Source of the DNA: Mucilaginibacter roseus
Lineage (GTDB): Bacteria > Bacteroidota > Bacteroidia > Sphingobacteriales > Sphingobacteriaceae
DNA: 64,000 nt
Direction of reading: 5' to 3'
NCBI RefSeq assembly: GCF_021215455.1
Contig: NZ_JAJPWV010000003.1
Coordinates: 186,001 to 250,000 of the forward strand
Shown here: positions 1 to 11,596 of the stretch, piece after piece
How positions within the stretch are numbered: position 1 is the stretch's first letter
Layout: the number at the start of each line of letters is the position of its first letter
The notes under the pieces: generated by a model
Database searches by the model: none
What the model was told of the DNA's origin: nothing
Seen by the model: only the letters and a program-made list of their open reading frames with translations
Translations under genes and position numbers: made by a program

Positions 1-119
1 ATTTCTCGCTAACGCATCAAAATGACAAATAATGAACAAGCTATAAGCAAGAACCAATCATAATCACAGACTACGGCCTTTTAAATTTTCGGGCAGAAGA
101 TGCATTACGACTAAAACTA

Positions 120-905
120 TCATGTACCCGGAAACTTAACGCCATCAGCATTTAAACGGTTGATCAATTTTTCCTGCAATGCTATTTTAACGTTCAAAAA
201 TTCCGCTGGCGTTACCCAAACGTTAATGATGTAAGTCGCCCGGTCAAAACCAACGCGCACCAAGCCTACTTTGGATGGCTTGTTTTTTACCACGCCATTG
301 GTATTTTGTAATGCTTCGTTTATAATGGCGATCACTTTTTCGGTATTGGCCGCATAGGTGAGCTCCACCTCAAAATCAAGCCTACGGCTACCGGCGCGTG
401 TAACGTTCACAATTACCTCGTTAAAGAGCTTTCCGTTAGGTATAATGATGGTTTTATTATCAGCGGTAAGCAATACGGTGTAAAATATCTGTATCGAGGT
501 TACCTTGCCATCCTGCCCCTGCGCAATGATATTGTCATTTAGCTCAAATGGCTTTAGTAATAGTATAAGCACTCCGCCGGCAAAGTTTTGCAGCGTGCCC
601 GAAAGTGCCAAGCCCGCCGCTACACCAAAGGCGCCCACCAGTGTGGTGAAAATGGCAGCGTCAATACCCATCAATGTCATCACCAATAAAACCAGCAATA
701 CATTTAGCGCGGTAATGCTCAGGCTCAGTAAAAAAGGTTGTAATGATGAATGCACCTCTTTGGTGCTCATTTTAGTGCGGATGCGCGTTTTTAACAGCCG
801 GATAAACCAAAGGCCAACGATGAGTACTATTAAACCAAAAATTATGTTGGGGCCGTGGGTGAGGAGCCACGCGTAGGCAGTATCGTAAAATTGTTCGAGC
901 TTCAT
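120..905 (-). CDS. MscS-family small-conductance mechanosensitive channel
   Basis: Predicted inner-membrane channel that opens under membrane tension and releases solutes on osmotic downshock. The 261-residue protein is close to the E. coli MscS length (286). Hydrophobic segments lie at about residues 19-37, 57-80 and 85-117. The third is Gly/Ala-rich (GAFGVAAGLALSGTLQNFAGG region), the pattern of the MscS pore helix. It is followed by the beta-domain with a PNG motif at 156-158 and an alpha/beta C-terminal domain. It stands alone, with no partner gene in the same direction nearby. Family assignment is firm; the gating properties cannot be read from sequence. Confidence 0.93.
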   Translation of the reverse strand: MKLEQFYDTAYAWLLTHGPNIIFGLIVLIVGLWFIRLLKTRIRTKMSTKEVHSSLQPFLLSLSITALNVLLVLLVMTLMGIDAAIFTTLVGAFGVAAGLALSGTLQNFAGGVLILLLKPFELNDNIIAQGQDGKVTSIQIFYTVLLTADNKTIIIPNGKLFNEVIVNVTRAGSRRLDFEVELTYAANTEKVIAIINEALQNTNGVVKNKPSKVGLVRVGFDRATYIINVWVTPAEFLNVKIALQEKLINRLNADGVKFPGT

Positions 906-1193
906 GGGTTAATCAGAAGCTCCGAAATTAAGAAAAATCAGAGAAGCGACACCAAAAATTCTGGCGACTTAAGGATAACCCACTCAAAAATACGGGTTTG
1001 TATATGTTTCCGTTTCCGGGTTAACTGTTTCATGCTTTTCATGTATCAAATGCTATGCCTCAACGGCTTGGCTATAAGTGGTTACGGCGAAACTAATCCA
1101 ATAATTACAATGCATGCGGTTATTTAATATTTGATGACAATTACCTTAATCTTTGTAGTAATAGTTATACAGTAAAAAGGTCAGTAAAAAACA
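906..1193. other. Intergenic region upstream of the MscS gene
   Basis: This stretch separates the start of the channel gene from the groL terminator. It should hold the channel promoter on the minus strand, but I found no clear TAnnTTTG box. I see no supported small gene or RNA; the one plus-strand open frame here has no recognisable features. Confidence 0.5.
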
Positions 1194-1223
1194 AAACCCT
1201 GTATGCAATTGCATACAGGGTTT
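1194..1223 (-). terminator. Intrinsic terminator of the groS-groL operon
   Basis: A perfect 30-base palindrome with arms AAACCCTGTATGCAA and TTGCATACAGGGTTT lies 46 bases after the groL stop. Read on the minus strand it is followed by a run of six T (TGTTTTTTACTG), which fits Rho-independent termination of groL. The arms leave no unpaired loop, so a few central AT pairs must open to form the hairpin. Confidence 0.8.
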
Positions 1224-1269
1224 CTATATAGCGATCCCCTCAATCAAGGAGGGTACGAATGATGTGCTA

Positions 1270-2958
<1,689 letters not shown>

Positions 2959-3034
2959 TCAACACACATTAATTAATGTTTTTTGATATGAAGGAAGAAA
3001 TCAATAAATCAGCCTTCGATAATTCAGTGATTGA

Positions 3035-3310
3035 TTACAGTACCGCGTATATATCAGACTCGCGCATAATTAAATACTCTTTGCCTTCGTAAGTGATCTC
3101 GGTACCGGCATACTTACCGTATAATACCTGATCACCGGTTTTAACGGTTAAAGGCTCATCTTTTTTACCTTCGCCAACAGCTACTACAGTACCGCGTTGT
3201 GGTTTTTCTTTTGCAGTATCAGGGATGATGATTCCGGAAGCAGTTTTTTCTTCGGCCGGAGCAGCTTCCACTACTACCCTGTCTCCGATAGGTTTAATGT
3301 TTAATGACAT
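3035..3310 (-). CDS. groS: Co-chaperonin GroES (Hsp10)
   Basis: Seven-membered lid of the GroEL chamber. The frame is open further upstream (to 3418), but I place the start at the ATG at 3310, giving [15 protein letters not shown] and 91 residues, the family length. The 36-residue upstream extension has no homology to GroES. The mobile-loop region ([21 protein letters not shown]) is present. It is first gene of the groS-groL operon. No canonical CIRCE (TTAGCACTC-N9-GAGTGCTAA) is visible upstream, so HrcA control is not supported here. Confidence 0.97.
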   Translation of the reverse strand: MSLNIKPIGDRVVVEAAPAEEKTASGIIIPDTAKEKPQRGTVVAVGEGKKDEPLTVKTGDQVLYGKYAGTEITYEGKEYLIMRESDIYAVL

Positions 3311-3687
3311 AACTATGCTTAATTTGATTTTATAGATTTTGGTTAAACTTAAATAAGTTGTTAACGACCTTTTATCATCATCAATTGTGCCAATTGGCTG
3401 TTTGTACTTTTTTGACATTTTAAAACTGATGTATTGTCAGCTACAGGTCAGCGCCGCCATTCATACTTAACATTTATTTAAAACAGGCGGTGTCATCATG
3501 TCAGTTGTAAGATGCGTAATTAGAGCTGACGTCAGCTTTACAACTATTCTCATCTGCCAGGTAAATGCGTTTACGCATTATTCATGTAACGAATTAATGA
3601 CATGGTGTATTTATTACAATTTGTTTAAAAAAGCATGTAACATTTTGAACAATTTCGCCTCAAAATCAAAATTGATCAAAAAACACC
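3311..3687. promoter_or_regulatory. Divergent regulatory region between groS and the receptor gene
   Basis: This 377-base gap must contain the heat-shock promoter of groS (minus) and the promoter of the outer-membrane receptor (plus). It contains a perfect 14-bp palindrome, AGCTGACGTCAGCT (3524-3537), a 7-bp inverted repeat AATGCGT-TT-ACGCATT (3564-3579), and four GTCAG motifs (3436, 3447, 3500, 3531). No gene is supported. Assigning these motifs to a regulator is inference. Confidence 0.45.
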
Positions 3688-6219
3688 ATGAAACGTATTT
3701 ACTTAATCCTATTCCTTTTATGTTCTGCAGTGGCAGTTAAGGCGCAAGTGGGCCTTGGCGGCGGCGGTGGTTCGAGCATCATCGGCCGAATATCAGGCAC
3801 GGTGATAGACTCGCTGACCAAAAAGCCGTTAGACTATGCTACCGTGAGCATTTATCGCAGCGGAGGTACCGCGCCCATGAACGGCGTGCTTACCGACGAA
3901 AAAGGAAACTTTAAAATAGATAATGTTAAACCCGGCAGTTATAAAATAGGCGTATCATTTATTGGTTACCCTACCAAATTTATTGACCCGGTTGTTACCA
4001 CCCTTTCAAAACCGGATGCCAATATGGGGCAGATTGTTGTAGCGCCAAGCTCAAAGGCCCTTAAAGAAGTAACCGTTACCGGCCAGGCATCGTTGGTTGA
4101 AAACCGCATCGATAAAATTGTTTACAACGCTGAAAAAGATTTAACCTCAGCCGGTGGTAACGCTACCGACGTTTTGCAGAAAGTGCCGCTGGTATCAGTT
4201 GATATGAATGGTAATGTTGCCGTGCGCGGCGACCAGAACGTGCGCGTTTTAATTAACGGCAAGCCGTCAGGCGCTACTTCAGCCAGCCTGAGCGACGTGT
4301 TGAAAACCATCCCTGCAGACCAGATCAAGAACGTAGAGGTGATCACTTCGCCATCTGCAAAGTATGATGCAGAGGGTTCGGGCGGTATCATTAACATCGT
4401 TACTAAAAGCAAAAATGCATCAGGCCTTAGCGGCAGCGTGAGCGGTGGTGTAGGTACCCGTCAAAACAACGGTAACCTCAACTTTAACTACAATAAAAAC
4501 CGCTTTAACTTTGGTGCCAACATTGGCGGTAACGCCAGCTGGCCGCAAACGTCATATACTGATTTTAACCAGAGCCTTACTGCTGATGGTATCAATCAGC
4601 GCAATATCAATAATTCGCATAACGAAATTAAACGTCATGGTATCCGCGGATCATTAACCGCAGGTTATGAGTTTAACGGCTTTAACAGCATCAACAGTAC
4701 ATTAGCTTTAAACGATGGTGGCTTTAATGCTGATGGTGGTGGTAGCTACTTATTTGAGAACTTGCTCGACTCTACTCAAAACCGCAGCTACACCGGCCGT
4801 ACCATATCGCACAATAAATTCAGGGGTTTCGACTGGAATATTGACTACACGCACAAATTTAAAAAGCAAGGTCACGAGATCGTAGTGTCAGGTCAATGGA
4901 GCCATAGCATTATTAAAACAGATTATACAAACTTATTCTCGGCACAATACCAAAGCCAGTTAGCTAATAACAACGGTAAAAATAATGAGTATACCGGCCA
5001 GGTGGATTATACCCTTCCAATCAACAAAGTGTTTAAGCTGGAAGCGGGCGGTAAAACCATCCAAAGGCGTATAAATAGCAATTACGATATTTTTGCGGTT
5101 GATCCGAATGGAAACAATCCTGTGTTGGACAGGCAAAATTCAAACTTGTATGACTATACGCAAAACGTATATGCCGGTTACGGTGTATTAACCATCACCC
5201 TGCCTAAAAGCTATGCGGTTTTGGTAGGCTCACGTTTAGAGAATACACGTATTGAAGGTGACCCTGAAGCGCCTTATGCTGACGGAACAAACGCACAAAC
5301 GCTGGAGCCGTTCAAGGCAAGCTACAATACCTTTATACCAAGCTTAACCGTGCAAAAGGTATTTGGTGCCAACACGCTGAAGTTATCATACAGCAAGCGT
5401 ATACAACGCCCAAGCTTGCAGGTTTTAAACCCGTTCATCAACCGTAGCAACCAGCAAAGCCAAAGCGTAGGTAACCCTAATCTGGCGCCCGAGGTTTCGC
5501 AAACGGTGGAGTTGAACTATAACGCGTTTGTTAAAACATCGGTATTAAACTTTTCGGTTTACTACAAAAATACCAGCAACCTGATTGAAGGTATCGCCAG
5601 CCCGGTTGAAGATAATGGCGTAGTAATTAACCGTACGGTACAAAACAACGTTGCCGAAAACAACTCCTTAGGCGGTAGCTTTTTCGGTTCAATTAACCCG
5701 ATAAAGCCTTTAACCATCCGTGCCAATATCAACGTGTTTACTTATAACCCAAGTGTTTACTCAGCTTACGTTGACTTTATAAATCCCGACGCGTTAAAAA
5801 CCAGGCTGATGACCACCGTGTTTGGTAGCGCGACCTTGAACCTGCCTAAAAACTTCATATTCGAGGCGTTCGCGTTCAACAATTCAGCGCGCCGTACCAT
5901 ACAAGGTACCAGTCCTGCGTTCGGCATCTACGCATTCGGTATTAAAAAGCAGTTTATGGATAAAAAAGCCTCTATCGGCTTTAACACTATCCAGCCTTTC
6001 GCGGTTGACAAATCATTCAACCAAAGCATATCAAGCCCGGGCTTTACACAAAGCGTACGTACACGTATACCGTTCCAGTCGTTCGGTATAACGTTTAGCT
6101 ACAGCTTTGGTAAAATGAGCTTCAGCAACCCGCAGCAAAAGAAAAAAGGCGTTAATAATGATGACGTTAAAAGCGGCGACCAAGGTGGTATGGGCGGCGG
6201 CATGAACGGCGGCAACTAA
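3688..6219 (+). CDS. Outer-membrane beta-barrel protein with carboxypeptidase-regulatory and plug domains (TonB-receptor-like)
   Basis: Predicted outer-membrane protein of 843 residues. A signal peptide ends near KAQ (about residue 20). A CarboxypepD_reg-like domain (GRISGTVIDSLTKKPLDYA, about 33-118) follows, then a plug-like domain (about 125-240: ATDVLQKVPLVSVDMNGNVAVRG, IEVITSPSAKYDAEGSGGIINIV-type motif), then a long barrel rich in alternating aromatic strands. This order matches the Bacteroidota outer-membrane beta-barrel family related to TonB-dependent receptors. No SusD partner is adjacent, so it is not a typical SusC/SusD pair. The tail is Gly/Met/Asn-rich (GGMGGGMNGGN). The substrate is unknown. 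Confidence 0.92.
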   Translation: MKRIYLILFLLCSAVAVKAQVGLGGGGGSSIIGRISGTVIDSLTKKPLDYATVSIYRSGGTAPMNGVLTDEKGNFKIDNVKPGSYKIGVSFIGYPTKFIDPVVTTLSKPDANMGQIVVAPSSKALKEVTVTGQASLVENRIDKIVYNAEKDLTSAGGNATDVLQKVPLVSVDMNGNVAVRGDQNVRVLINGKPSGATSASLSDVLKTIPADQIKNVEVITSPSAKYDAEGSGGIINIVTKSKNASGLSGSVSGGVGTRQNNGNLNFNYNKNRFNFGANIGGNASWPQTSYTDFNQSLTADGINQRNINNSHNEIKRHGIRGSLTAGYEFNGFNSINSTLALNDGGFNADGGGSYLFENLLDSTQNRSYTGRTISHNKFRGFDWNIDYTHKFKKQGHEIVVSGQWSHSIIKTDYTNLFSAQYQSQLANNNGKNNEYTGQVDYTLPINKVFKLEAGGKTIQRRINSNYDIFAVDPNGNNPVLDRQNSNLYDYTQNVYAGYGVLTITLPKSYAVLVGSRLENTRIEGDPEAPYADGTNAQTLEPFKASYNTFIPSLTVQKVFGANTLKLSYSKRIQRPSLQVLNPFINRSNQQSQSVGNPNLAPEVSQTVELNYNAFVKTSVLNFSVYYKNTSNLIEGIASPVEDNGVVINRTVQNNVAENNSLGGSFFGSINPIKPLTIRANINVFTYNPSVYSAYVDFINPDALKTRLMTTVFGSATLNLPKNFIFEAFAFNNSARRTIQGTSPAFGIYAFGIKKQFMDKKASIGFNTIQPFAVDKSFNQSISSPGFTQSVRTRIPFQSFGITFSYSFGKMSFSNPQQKKKGVNNDDVKSGDQGGMGGGMNGGN

Positions 6220-6240
6220 TCCACTAATATATTAACTGAG

Positions 6241-6267
6241 AGGCCTGCCTACAAGCAGGCCTTTTTT
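6241..6267 (+). terminator. Intrinsic terminator after the outer-membrane receptor
   Basis: Stem AGGCCTGC/GCAGGCCT with loop CTACAA, immediately followed by a T run, 21 bases after the receptor stop. This is a textbook Rho-independent terminator on the plus strand. Confidence 0.9.
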
Positions 6268-6311
6268 GTTATGCTAAGGGTAGCTAATAAAAACCGTATA
6301 CTTGTTAAACC

Positions 6312-7556
6312 ATGAAGAGCCTGCTTAATAATCTTACCTTTCGTGTTATCATCGCCATTATTTTAGGGGTGATGGTGGGTTATTATTTTAAAGGTTTCGC
6401 ACCAACCGCACAGCTCATCAGCAAGATATTCATTAACCTGATCACGATGCTGATTGCGCCTATTATATTCTTCACCATTGTATTAGGCATAGCCAATATG
6501 GGCGATATGAAAAAGGTAGGCAGGGTGGGTGGCAAGGCACTGCTCTACTTTGAAATTGTCACCACGTTTGCCTTACTTATAGGTTTGGTAATAGCCAACG
6601 TGCTTAAGCCGGGCCGTGGTATTGATGTAAATAAAAGCGTAGATGCATCAAAGGTAGCCGAATACCAAAAGGCGGCGCACGATATGAATTGGGGCGAGTT
6701 TATGCTGCACATTGTTCCGCATAACGTTTTTGATGCCTTTACCCGCGGTGATATTTTGCAGATACTTTTCTTCGCCATCCTATTTGGCTACGGCCTCAGC
6801 AAAATGGGCGAAACCGGCAAATCGCTGTTAGTTACGCTGGATAAGTTGAGCAAGGTGTTCTTCAACATTATGAAGATCGTGATGGCATTGGCTCCGCTGG
6901 GCGCGTTCGGTAGTATGGCTTATACCGTCGGCACCTATGGTACTAAGGCTTTGCTACCTATGGCTAAGCTGATGGGCTCTGTGTACCTTACCATGTTCCT
7001 GTTCATCTTTATCGTACTGAATATTATTTGCCGCTTGTATAAGTTCAGCTTATGGCGATACCTAAAACACATCAGGCAGGAAATACTGGTGGTGCTGGGT
7101 ACTTCGTCGTCAGAATCGGCCTTGCCAAGCATGATGGAGAAGATGGAAAAATTTGGCTGCTCCCGCTCGGTTGTTGGTCTGGTTATCCCAACCGGTTATT
7201 CGTTTAACCTGGACGGCACAACAATATACCTCAGCATGGCTACCATATTTTTGGCGCAGGTATATAACATCCCGTTATCAATAGAGCAGCAGTTAACCAT
7301 TATAGGTATACTGATGGTGACCTCCAAAGGGGCGGCGGCGGTAACCGGTGGCGGGTTTATCGTGCTTACTTCAACACTTGCCGCTATAAAAGTAATCCCG
7401 GTTGAAAGTGTGGCGATATTGCTTGGCGTCGATCGCTTTATGTCCGAAGCAAGAGCTATCACCAATTTGATAGGCAATGGCATCGCCACTGTTGTGATTG
7501 CTAAAAGTGAGGGGGAGTTTAATGATATAGCGCATACTGATTCATCTGTTAAGTAA
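6312..7556 (+). CDS. Dicarboxylate/amino acid:cation symporter (DAACS family)
   Basis: Inner-membrane secondary transporter of the glutamate/aspartate/C4-dicarboxylate family, 414 residues, multiple hydrophobic segments. Diagnostic motifs are present in order: serine-rich re-entrant loop (SSSESALPSMMEKM, about 260-273), PTGYSFNLDGTTIY in transmembrane segment 7, the second re-entrant loop TSKGAAAVTGGGFIVL, and DRFMSEARAITNLIGN in segment 8, whose Asp and Asn residues coordinate substrate and Na+/H+ in the family. It is flanked upstream by a terminator and appears to be its own transcription unit. The precise substrate (glutamate versus dicarboxylate) cannot be decided. Confidence 0.95.
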   Translation: MKSLLNNLTFRVIIAIILGVMVGYYFKGFAPTAQLISKIFINLITMLIAPIIFFTIVLGIANMGDMKKVGRVGGKALLYFEIVTTFALLIGLVIANVLKPGRGIDVNKSVDASKVAEYQKAAHDMNWGEFMLHIVPHNVFDAFTRGDILQILFFAILFGYGLSKMGETGKSLLVTLDKLSKVFFNIMKIVMALAPLGAFGSMAYTVGTYGTKALLPMAKLMGSVYLTMFLFIFIVLNIICRLYKFSLWRYLKHIRQEILVVLGTSSSESALPSMMEKMEKFGCSRSVVGLVIPTGYSFNLDGTTIYLSMATIFLAQVYNIPLSIEQQLTIIGILMVTSKGAAAVTGGGFIVLTSTLAAIKVIPVESVAILLGVDRFMSEARAITNLIGNGIATVVIAKSEGEFNDIAHTDSSVK

Positions 7557-7580
7557 TGTAAGTTATATTATAAGATGCTT

Positions 7581-7588
7581 TATATTTG
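7581..7588 (+). promoter_or_regulatory. Candidate -7 promoter box for the lipoprotein gene
   Basis: TATATTTG is an exact match to the Bacteroidota -7 consensus TAnnTTTG, 20 bases before the ATG at 7609. No good -33 TTTG is seen at 19-21 bases upstream. It supports starting the gene at 7609 rather than at the GTG (7588) that falls inside the box. Confidence 0.45.
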
Positions 7589-7608
7589 TGCTTAAATCTT
7601 ATCGATAC

Positions 7609-8184
7609 ATGAAATCCATTATCAAGCGGTTTTATATTGTTGTTTTTCTTATTTGCAGTATAATTATCCTATCCTGTAAAAAAAACAATGAAGAAGAGGG
7701 ACCAATACCAACCAAAAATACAGGTACAGTTGAAGTGAAATTTGAGGTGCAGGGGCCTGATTATTATAATTTTAAAGGCGAGCAAAGTTTTTACAAAAGC
7801 GGGCCCAGTACAGGATACGAGCAGTATGATAAAAGCCAAATAGGTTTTTCCAGAGGTTACTTTCCTGGTGACGATAGAAATAACCAGAGCTCAATGGTTT
7901 TTGCCTTTTATGACGGCATTATCAGTGATAAGAAGTTTCCATACGAAGTAAAAAGATATTTTTCAAATATTACTTTAAAGCAACCCCCATATGAGTTTGG
8001 TTATTATTCTATGTCCACCGAAAGGACAAATGAAAAAAGGCAGGGTTTGAAAATTGTTATTTTGTCTTTGAAGGATCAGCGAATAAAAGGCACGTTTAAA
8101 GGCTCCCTCTATGGAAATCGACAGGATTCAATTATTGTAAATGGTACATTTGATGTTAAGCTGATAAAATTTCAGGACCGTTAA
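7609..8184 (+). CDS. Hypothetical lipoprotein
   Basis: 191-residue secreted protein of unknown function. From the ATG at 7609 the N-terminus is MKSIIKRFYIVVFLICS followed by the lipobox-like IILSC, so lipidation at the Cys and export to the envelope are predicted. The mature part is Lys/Tyr/Gly-rich and shows no domain I recognise. Its stop codon overlaps the stop codon of the convergent AsmA-like gene: both TAA codons share the four bases TTAA at 8181-8184. Base composition looks more AT-rich than its neighbours, which may indicate recent acquisition (impression only). Confidence 0.8.
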   Translation: MKSIIKRFYIVVFLICSIIILSCKKNNEEEGPIPTKNTGTVEVKFEVQGPDYYNFKGEQSFYKSGPSTGYEQYDKSQIGFSRGYFPGDDRNNQSSMVFAFYDGIISDKKFPYEVKRYFSNITLKQPPYEFGYYSMSTERTNEKRQGLKIVILSLKDQRIKGTFKGSLYGNRQDSIIVNGTFDVKLIKFQDR

Positions 8185-9944
8185 TCTTTCTTCTTTTTCT
8201 TCTCCTTAGCCTTTTTCTGCTTCTCCAGGTCTTTTTCGCTTAATTTAGAGTTAGCTTTCTTTTCATCCATATCACTAACACCGGCGCATTCCTTTATACC
8301 GGCAAACAGCGTTTTCCAAACCAATTTAAAAAAGGCGTAGTTAACCGGGCGAATAAAATTAATGTTTGCCGAGCGCGGCGCTTTACCCGGCTCATCGGGG
8401 TTGTTACGCTCAATAACCAGGTGGTTAGCCAATATGGACATCAGGCCTTTTTTCTTGAGCTTGCCGTCGTCTTCGTCTCTTTTTAATATGCCTATCTTCA
8501 AATCATTATACAGCAACTTTACCTGGCCTTTCGCGCGGTAACGATTGGCATCTATGCTAAAATCAAGTCGTTTTAAATTGCCCGATGTTACCTTCACCAT
8601 AGCGATCGGGGCCACGCCACGGTTAATGCCCGACAGTTCCATAGGCCCCAAGCTGCCACGGTAGCTGAATGCCGCATCCTTATCAGTAAGGTTAAGCGTA
8701 AACTTTACATCGAGCCGGCCGCGGTTCATGAAGTAGCTGGTAAGGCTTATATTGCATAGGTTGTTTTTCTGCAACGCGCGCTTGTTATTAGTAATATTTA
8801 AAAGTTTGCCGCTTGTTTTGCTAAAGGTGAGCGAACCAGTTTGTCCTGATTTTTTGTTATACTCGGTATAAACCAGATTCACTTTTTTCAGCGTAACGGT
8901 ATCAATCCGCAAACCAAAATCAAGGTTACGCAACGCCACATGCGGAAAGGTTTTAATATTCTCTTTGGCCGGTGTGCTGATCTTGTTCGGCGCCTTATAA
9001 ATACTGATGGTGCCATCGCTGATTTTGATGCCTTCTGCGGAAAAACTGCGGTATTTATAAAAGGTCATGAAATCAAAACGGTTCAACTGTACTGAATCAA
9101 GCGATATTGTAAAACGGTCGCTACGGGTTTTATTAAAGAATAGCAGGTTATTAAAGGGCTTTAATTTGATGCCCTGTATGCAAAGCTGTTTGCTTCGTGT
9201 CGATAGCTTAATGCTGTTTATATCATACAGATATAAGGCATCGGGCGTTTTGCCACTGTAATTCTTTATTTCGGTAGTCACGTCCTTACAATAAAAAAAT
9301 CGGGAGGTATCGCCCTGTGTAACCGAGTCAATCAGCAAATCGGCAGCATGCAGGTTTACCTCATTTATTTCGGTAAGCAAGGGGCGCTTATGCGCATAGT
9401 CAATATGCCTGAATTTGAGGTTGTCCAATACAATTTCGCCTACCCGAATACTGTTAAGGCTTTTTGATATGCGTTGCCAGATAGTGCGTTTATCCGTACT
9501 GGGTTTGTCTTCGGTATTATTGGCCTCATAGCTCATATCAATCTCAGGCTCGATCAGTATAATCCGGCCAACATCAATTTTTTTGCTGAAATAAAATTTT
9601 AAAGCCTTTACACCTGCCAGTGTTATCTGCTTTACTTTAAGGCTATACAGATTATTTGGGGCGGTGCCGGCTCGTTTTTTTGCCTTGTAGGCAGCAGTAT
9701 CAACCCTAAGCGTCGCGCTGTCGATGGTAATTTTACCTCTTAACAAACTTATTTCAGCTTCTTTAAAATCTGCGATGTATAAGCTGTCGCTACTTTCGCG
9801 TATGCTGCTGCGCAATTTATCCTGCAGCATGGGTTTAAGGTAGCTATTTAAAATCAGGGCTCCCGCAATTATTAAAACGGCTACGGTAAGCAACGTGTAA
9901 ACCGTTACCTTTTGCCATTTATGTTTTAAAAATTTTGCTGCCAT
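8181..9944 (-). CDS. AsmA/DUF748-like envelope protein
   Basis: 587 residues with one N-terminal membrane anchor (about residues 14-33, VTVYTLLTVAVLIIAGALIL), then a long beta-rich region with repeated IDSATLRVDT, KVKQITLAGVKALKFYF and LDFSIDANRYRAKGQVKL segments. That is the general layout of AsmA/DUF748 proteins, which span or line the periplasm and are implicated in envelope lipid transport. The C-terminus is a very basic tail (KKAKEKKKKKD). It is a single-gene unit, convergent with the lipoprotein gene. The family placement is moderate; no function is proven by sequence. Confidence 0.75.
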   Translation of the reverse strand: MAAKFLKHKWQKVTVYTLLTVAVLIIAGALILNSYLKPMLQDKLRSSIRESSDSLYIADFKEAEISLLRGKITIDSATLRVDTAAYKAKKRAGTAPNNLYSLKVKQITLAGVKALKFYFSKKIDVGRIILIEPEIDMSYEANNTEDKPSTDKRTIWQRISKSLNSIRVGEIVLDNLKFRHIDYAHKRPLLTEINEVNLHAADLLIDSVTQGDTSRFFYCKDVTTEIKNYSGKTPDALYLYDINSIKLSTRSKQLCIQGIKLKPFNNLLFFNKTRSDRFTISLDSVQLNRFDFMTFYKYRSFSAEGIKISDGTISIYKAPNKISTPAKENIKTFPHVALRNLDFGLRIDTVTLKKVNLVYTEYNKKSGQTGSLTFSKTSGKLLNITNNKRALQKNNLCNISLTSYFMNRGRLDVKFTLNLTDKDAAFSYRGSLGPMELSGINRGVAPIAMVKVTSGNLKRLDFSIDANRYRAKGQVKLLYNDLKIGILKRDEDDGKLKKKGLMSILANHLVIERNNPDEPGKAPRSANINFIRPVNYAFFKLVWKTLFAGIKECAGVSDMDEKKANSKLSEKDLEKQKKAKEKKKKKD

Positions 9945-10057
9945 TTATAGTTAGGGGTTTGGTAAAGGCTTACAGTCTCAATGTAGGTCTATTTCATCAG
10001 CATAACAACAAAAAGCCTATTTTGTTAATTAGCTGACAAACTGTCACCCATAATTTG

Positions 10058-10065
10058 TATTTTTG
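10058..10065 (+). promoter_or_regulatory. Candidate -7 promoter box of miaB
   Basis: TATTTTTG matches TAnnTTTG exactly and sits 19 bases before the ATG at 10085. The implied transcription start would lie after the more upstream in-frame start codon near 10055, so it favours the 10085 start. No -33 element is obvious. Confidence 0.45.
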
Positions 10066-10084
10066 CAGCCACAAGAATTTTAGC

Positions 10085-11566
10085 ATGATAGATTTGGTAA
10101 TTCCGGATAAAACACACGACGAGAGCAGGCAGGGCGAGGCTTTAATTTTGGAACCTACAGGCAAAAACAATGGCCGTAAGTTGTATATTGAAAGCTATGG
10201 CTGCGCCATGAATTTTTCGGACAGTGAGATTGTTGCATCCATTTTAGCTGAAAAGGGATTTGAAACCACTAAGGATTATAACAGTGCCGATGTAATATTC
10301 ATTAACACCTGTTCTATACGCGAAAATGCCGAGCAGCGTGTGCGTAACCGACTAAAGGAATTTACTATTGCCAAGGTTAAAAATCCGGATATGGTGGTGG
10401 GTGTGCTGGGTTGCATGGCCGAGCGCCTGAAATCAAAATTCTTAGAGGAAGAAAAACTTGTTGACGTAGTGGTAGGACCTGATGCTTACCGCGACCTGCC
10501 CAACCTGATAGATAAAGTTGACGGTGGCCAAAAAGCGGTTAATGTATTATTGTCCCGCGAGGAAACTTATGCCGATATCAGCCCGGTACGTTTAAACAGC
10601 AACGGCATCAACGCCTTTGTATCTATCATGCGTGGCTGCGATAACATGTGCTCGTTTTGCGTCGTACCCTTTACTCGTGGCCGCGAGCGCAGTCGCGACG
10701 CGCATTCTATTGTTGCCGAGTGTACTGATCTGTTCAATAAAGGTTACCGCGAAGTTACCCTCCTGGGCCAGAATGTGGACTCCTACAAATGGAACGCGAC
10801 CACGCCTGCCCAATACGGTGCTGAAGGAGATCTGACAGATCAAGTCCTTCCCCTCGCGGATGGTTTGGGAGAGGTTGTAAACTTCGCTAACCTTTTAGAG
10901 ATGGTTGCACAAATAAGCCCTGAGTTGCGCGTGCGCTTTTCAACTTCGCACCCAAAGGATATTACCGATGAGGTGCTGTATACCATGGCCAAGTACGATA
11001 ATATTTGTAACTATATACACCTGCCGGTACAATCAGGCAACAGCCGTGTGCTGGAACTAATGAACCGTACTTACGACCGTGAATGGTATATGGACAGGGT
11101 AAATGCTATCCGCCGCATTATACCGGGTTGTGGTATATCAACCGATGTAATTACCGGTTTTTGTACCGAAACTGAAGAAGAACATGCCGACACACTGAGC
11201 ATGATGGACTTTGTGCAGTACGATTTTGCCTATATGTTCATGTACTCTGAAAGGCCGGGTACCCTTGCCGCTAAACGCTATGCGGATGATATACCGGAAT
11301 CTGTAAAAAGCCGCCGCTTAAAAGAGGTGGTTGCCAAACAGCAGCAATACTCGTATATTAAATTACAGGAGCAGTTGGGTAAAGTGCAGCGTGTACTAAT
11401 AGAGGGTTTCTCAAAAAAATCAGACCAGGATTACTGCGGTCGTAACGATCAGAATGCCATGGTAGTATTCCCGGTACACCCGGATTACAAACCAGGTCAG
11501 TATGCTAACGTATTGGTTGAAAGAACTACTACGGCTACGCTGATAGGGAAAATTATCCCTGCATAG
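10085..11566 (+). CDS. miaB: tRNA-2-methylthio-N6-dimethylallyladenosine synthase MiaB
   Basis: Radical-SAM methylthiotransferase that converts i6A37 to ms2i6A37 in tRNAs reading UNN codons. From the ATG at 10085 it has 493 residues (E. coli 474). The UPF0004 domain supplies the auxiliary cluster cysteines C40 (ESYGC), C76 (INTCS) and C110 (VLGC). The radical-SAM cluster motif CxxxCxxC is at C185, C189 and C192 (GCDNMCSFC), followed by [14 protein letters not shown] domain forms the C-terminus. The frame continues 10 codons upstream, but these overlap the candidate promoter. A four-helix-bundle gene follows at 30 bases. Confidence 0.97.
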   Translation: MIDLVIPDKTHDESRQGEALILEPTGKNNGRKLYIESYGCAMNFSDSEIVASILAEKGFETTKDYNSADVIFINTCSIRENAEQRVRNRLKEFTIAKVKNPDMVVGVLGCMAERLKSKFLEEEKLVDVVVGPDAYRDLPNLIDKVDGGQKAVNVLLSREETYADISPVRLNSNGINAFVSIMRGCDNMCSFCVVPFTRGRERSRDAHSIVAECTDLFNKGYREVTLLGQNVDSYKWNATTPAQYGAEGDLTDQVLPLADGLGEVVNFANLLEMVAQISPELRVRFSTSHPKDITDEVLYTMAKYDNICNYIHLPVQSGNSRVLELMNRTYDREWYMDRVNAIRRIIPGCGISTDVITGFCTETEEEHADTLSMMDFVQYDFAYMFMYSERPGTLAAKRYADDIPESVKSRRLKEVVAKQQQYSYIKLQEQLGKVQRVLIEGFSKKSDQDYCGRNDQNAMVVFPVHPDYKPGQYANVLVERTTTATLIGKIIPA

Positions 11567-11596
11567 AATCAGGAATTAAGAAGCAAGAATTAAGAT

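Noticed and set aside
505..876. Open frames opposite real genes, for example over the MscS, GroEL and nuo genes
   Set aside because: They lie antisense to well-supported genes, have atypical composition and no recognisable domain.
3311..3418. N-terminal extension of GroES from an upstream ATG
   Set aside because: The added 36 residues have no likeness to GroES, and the family starts at [10 protein letters not shown], so the shorter start at 3310 is used.
3424..3690. CIRCE element (HrcA site) in front of groS
   Set aside because: No TTAGCACTC-N9-GAGTGCTAA or near match could be found.
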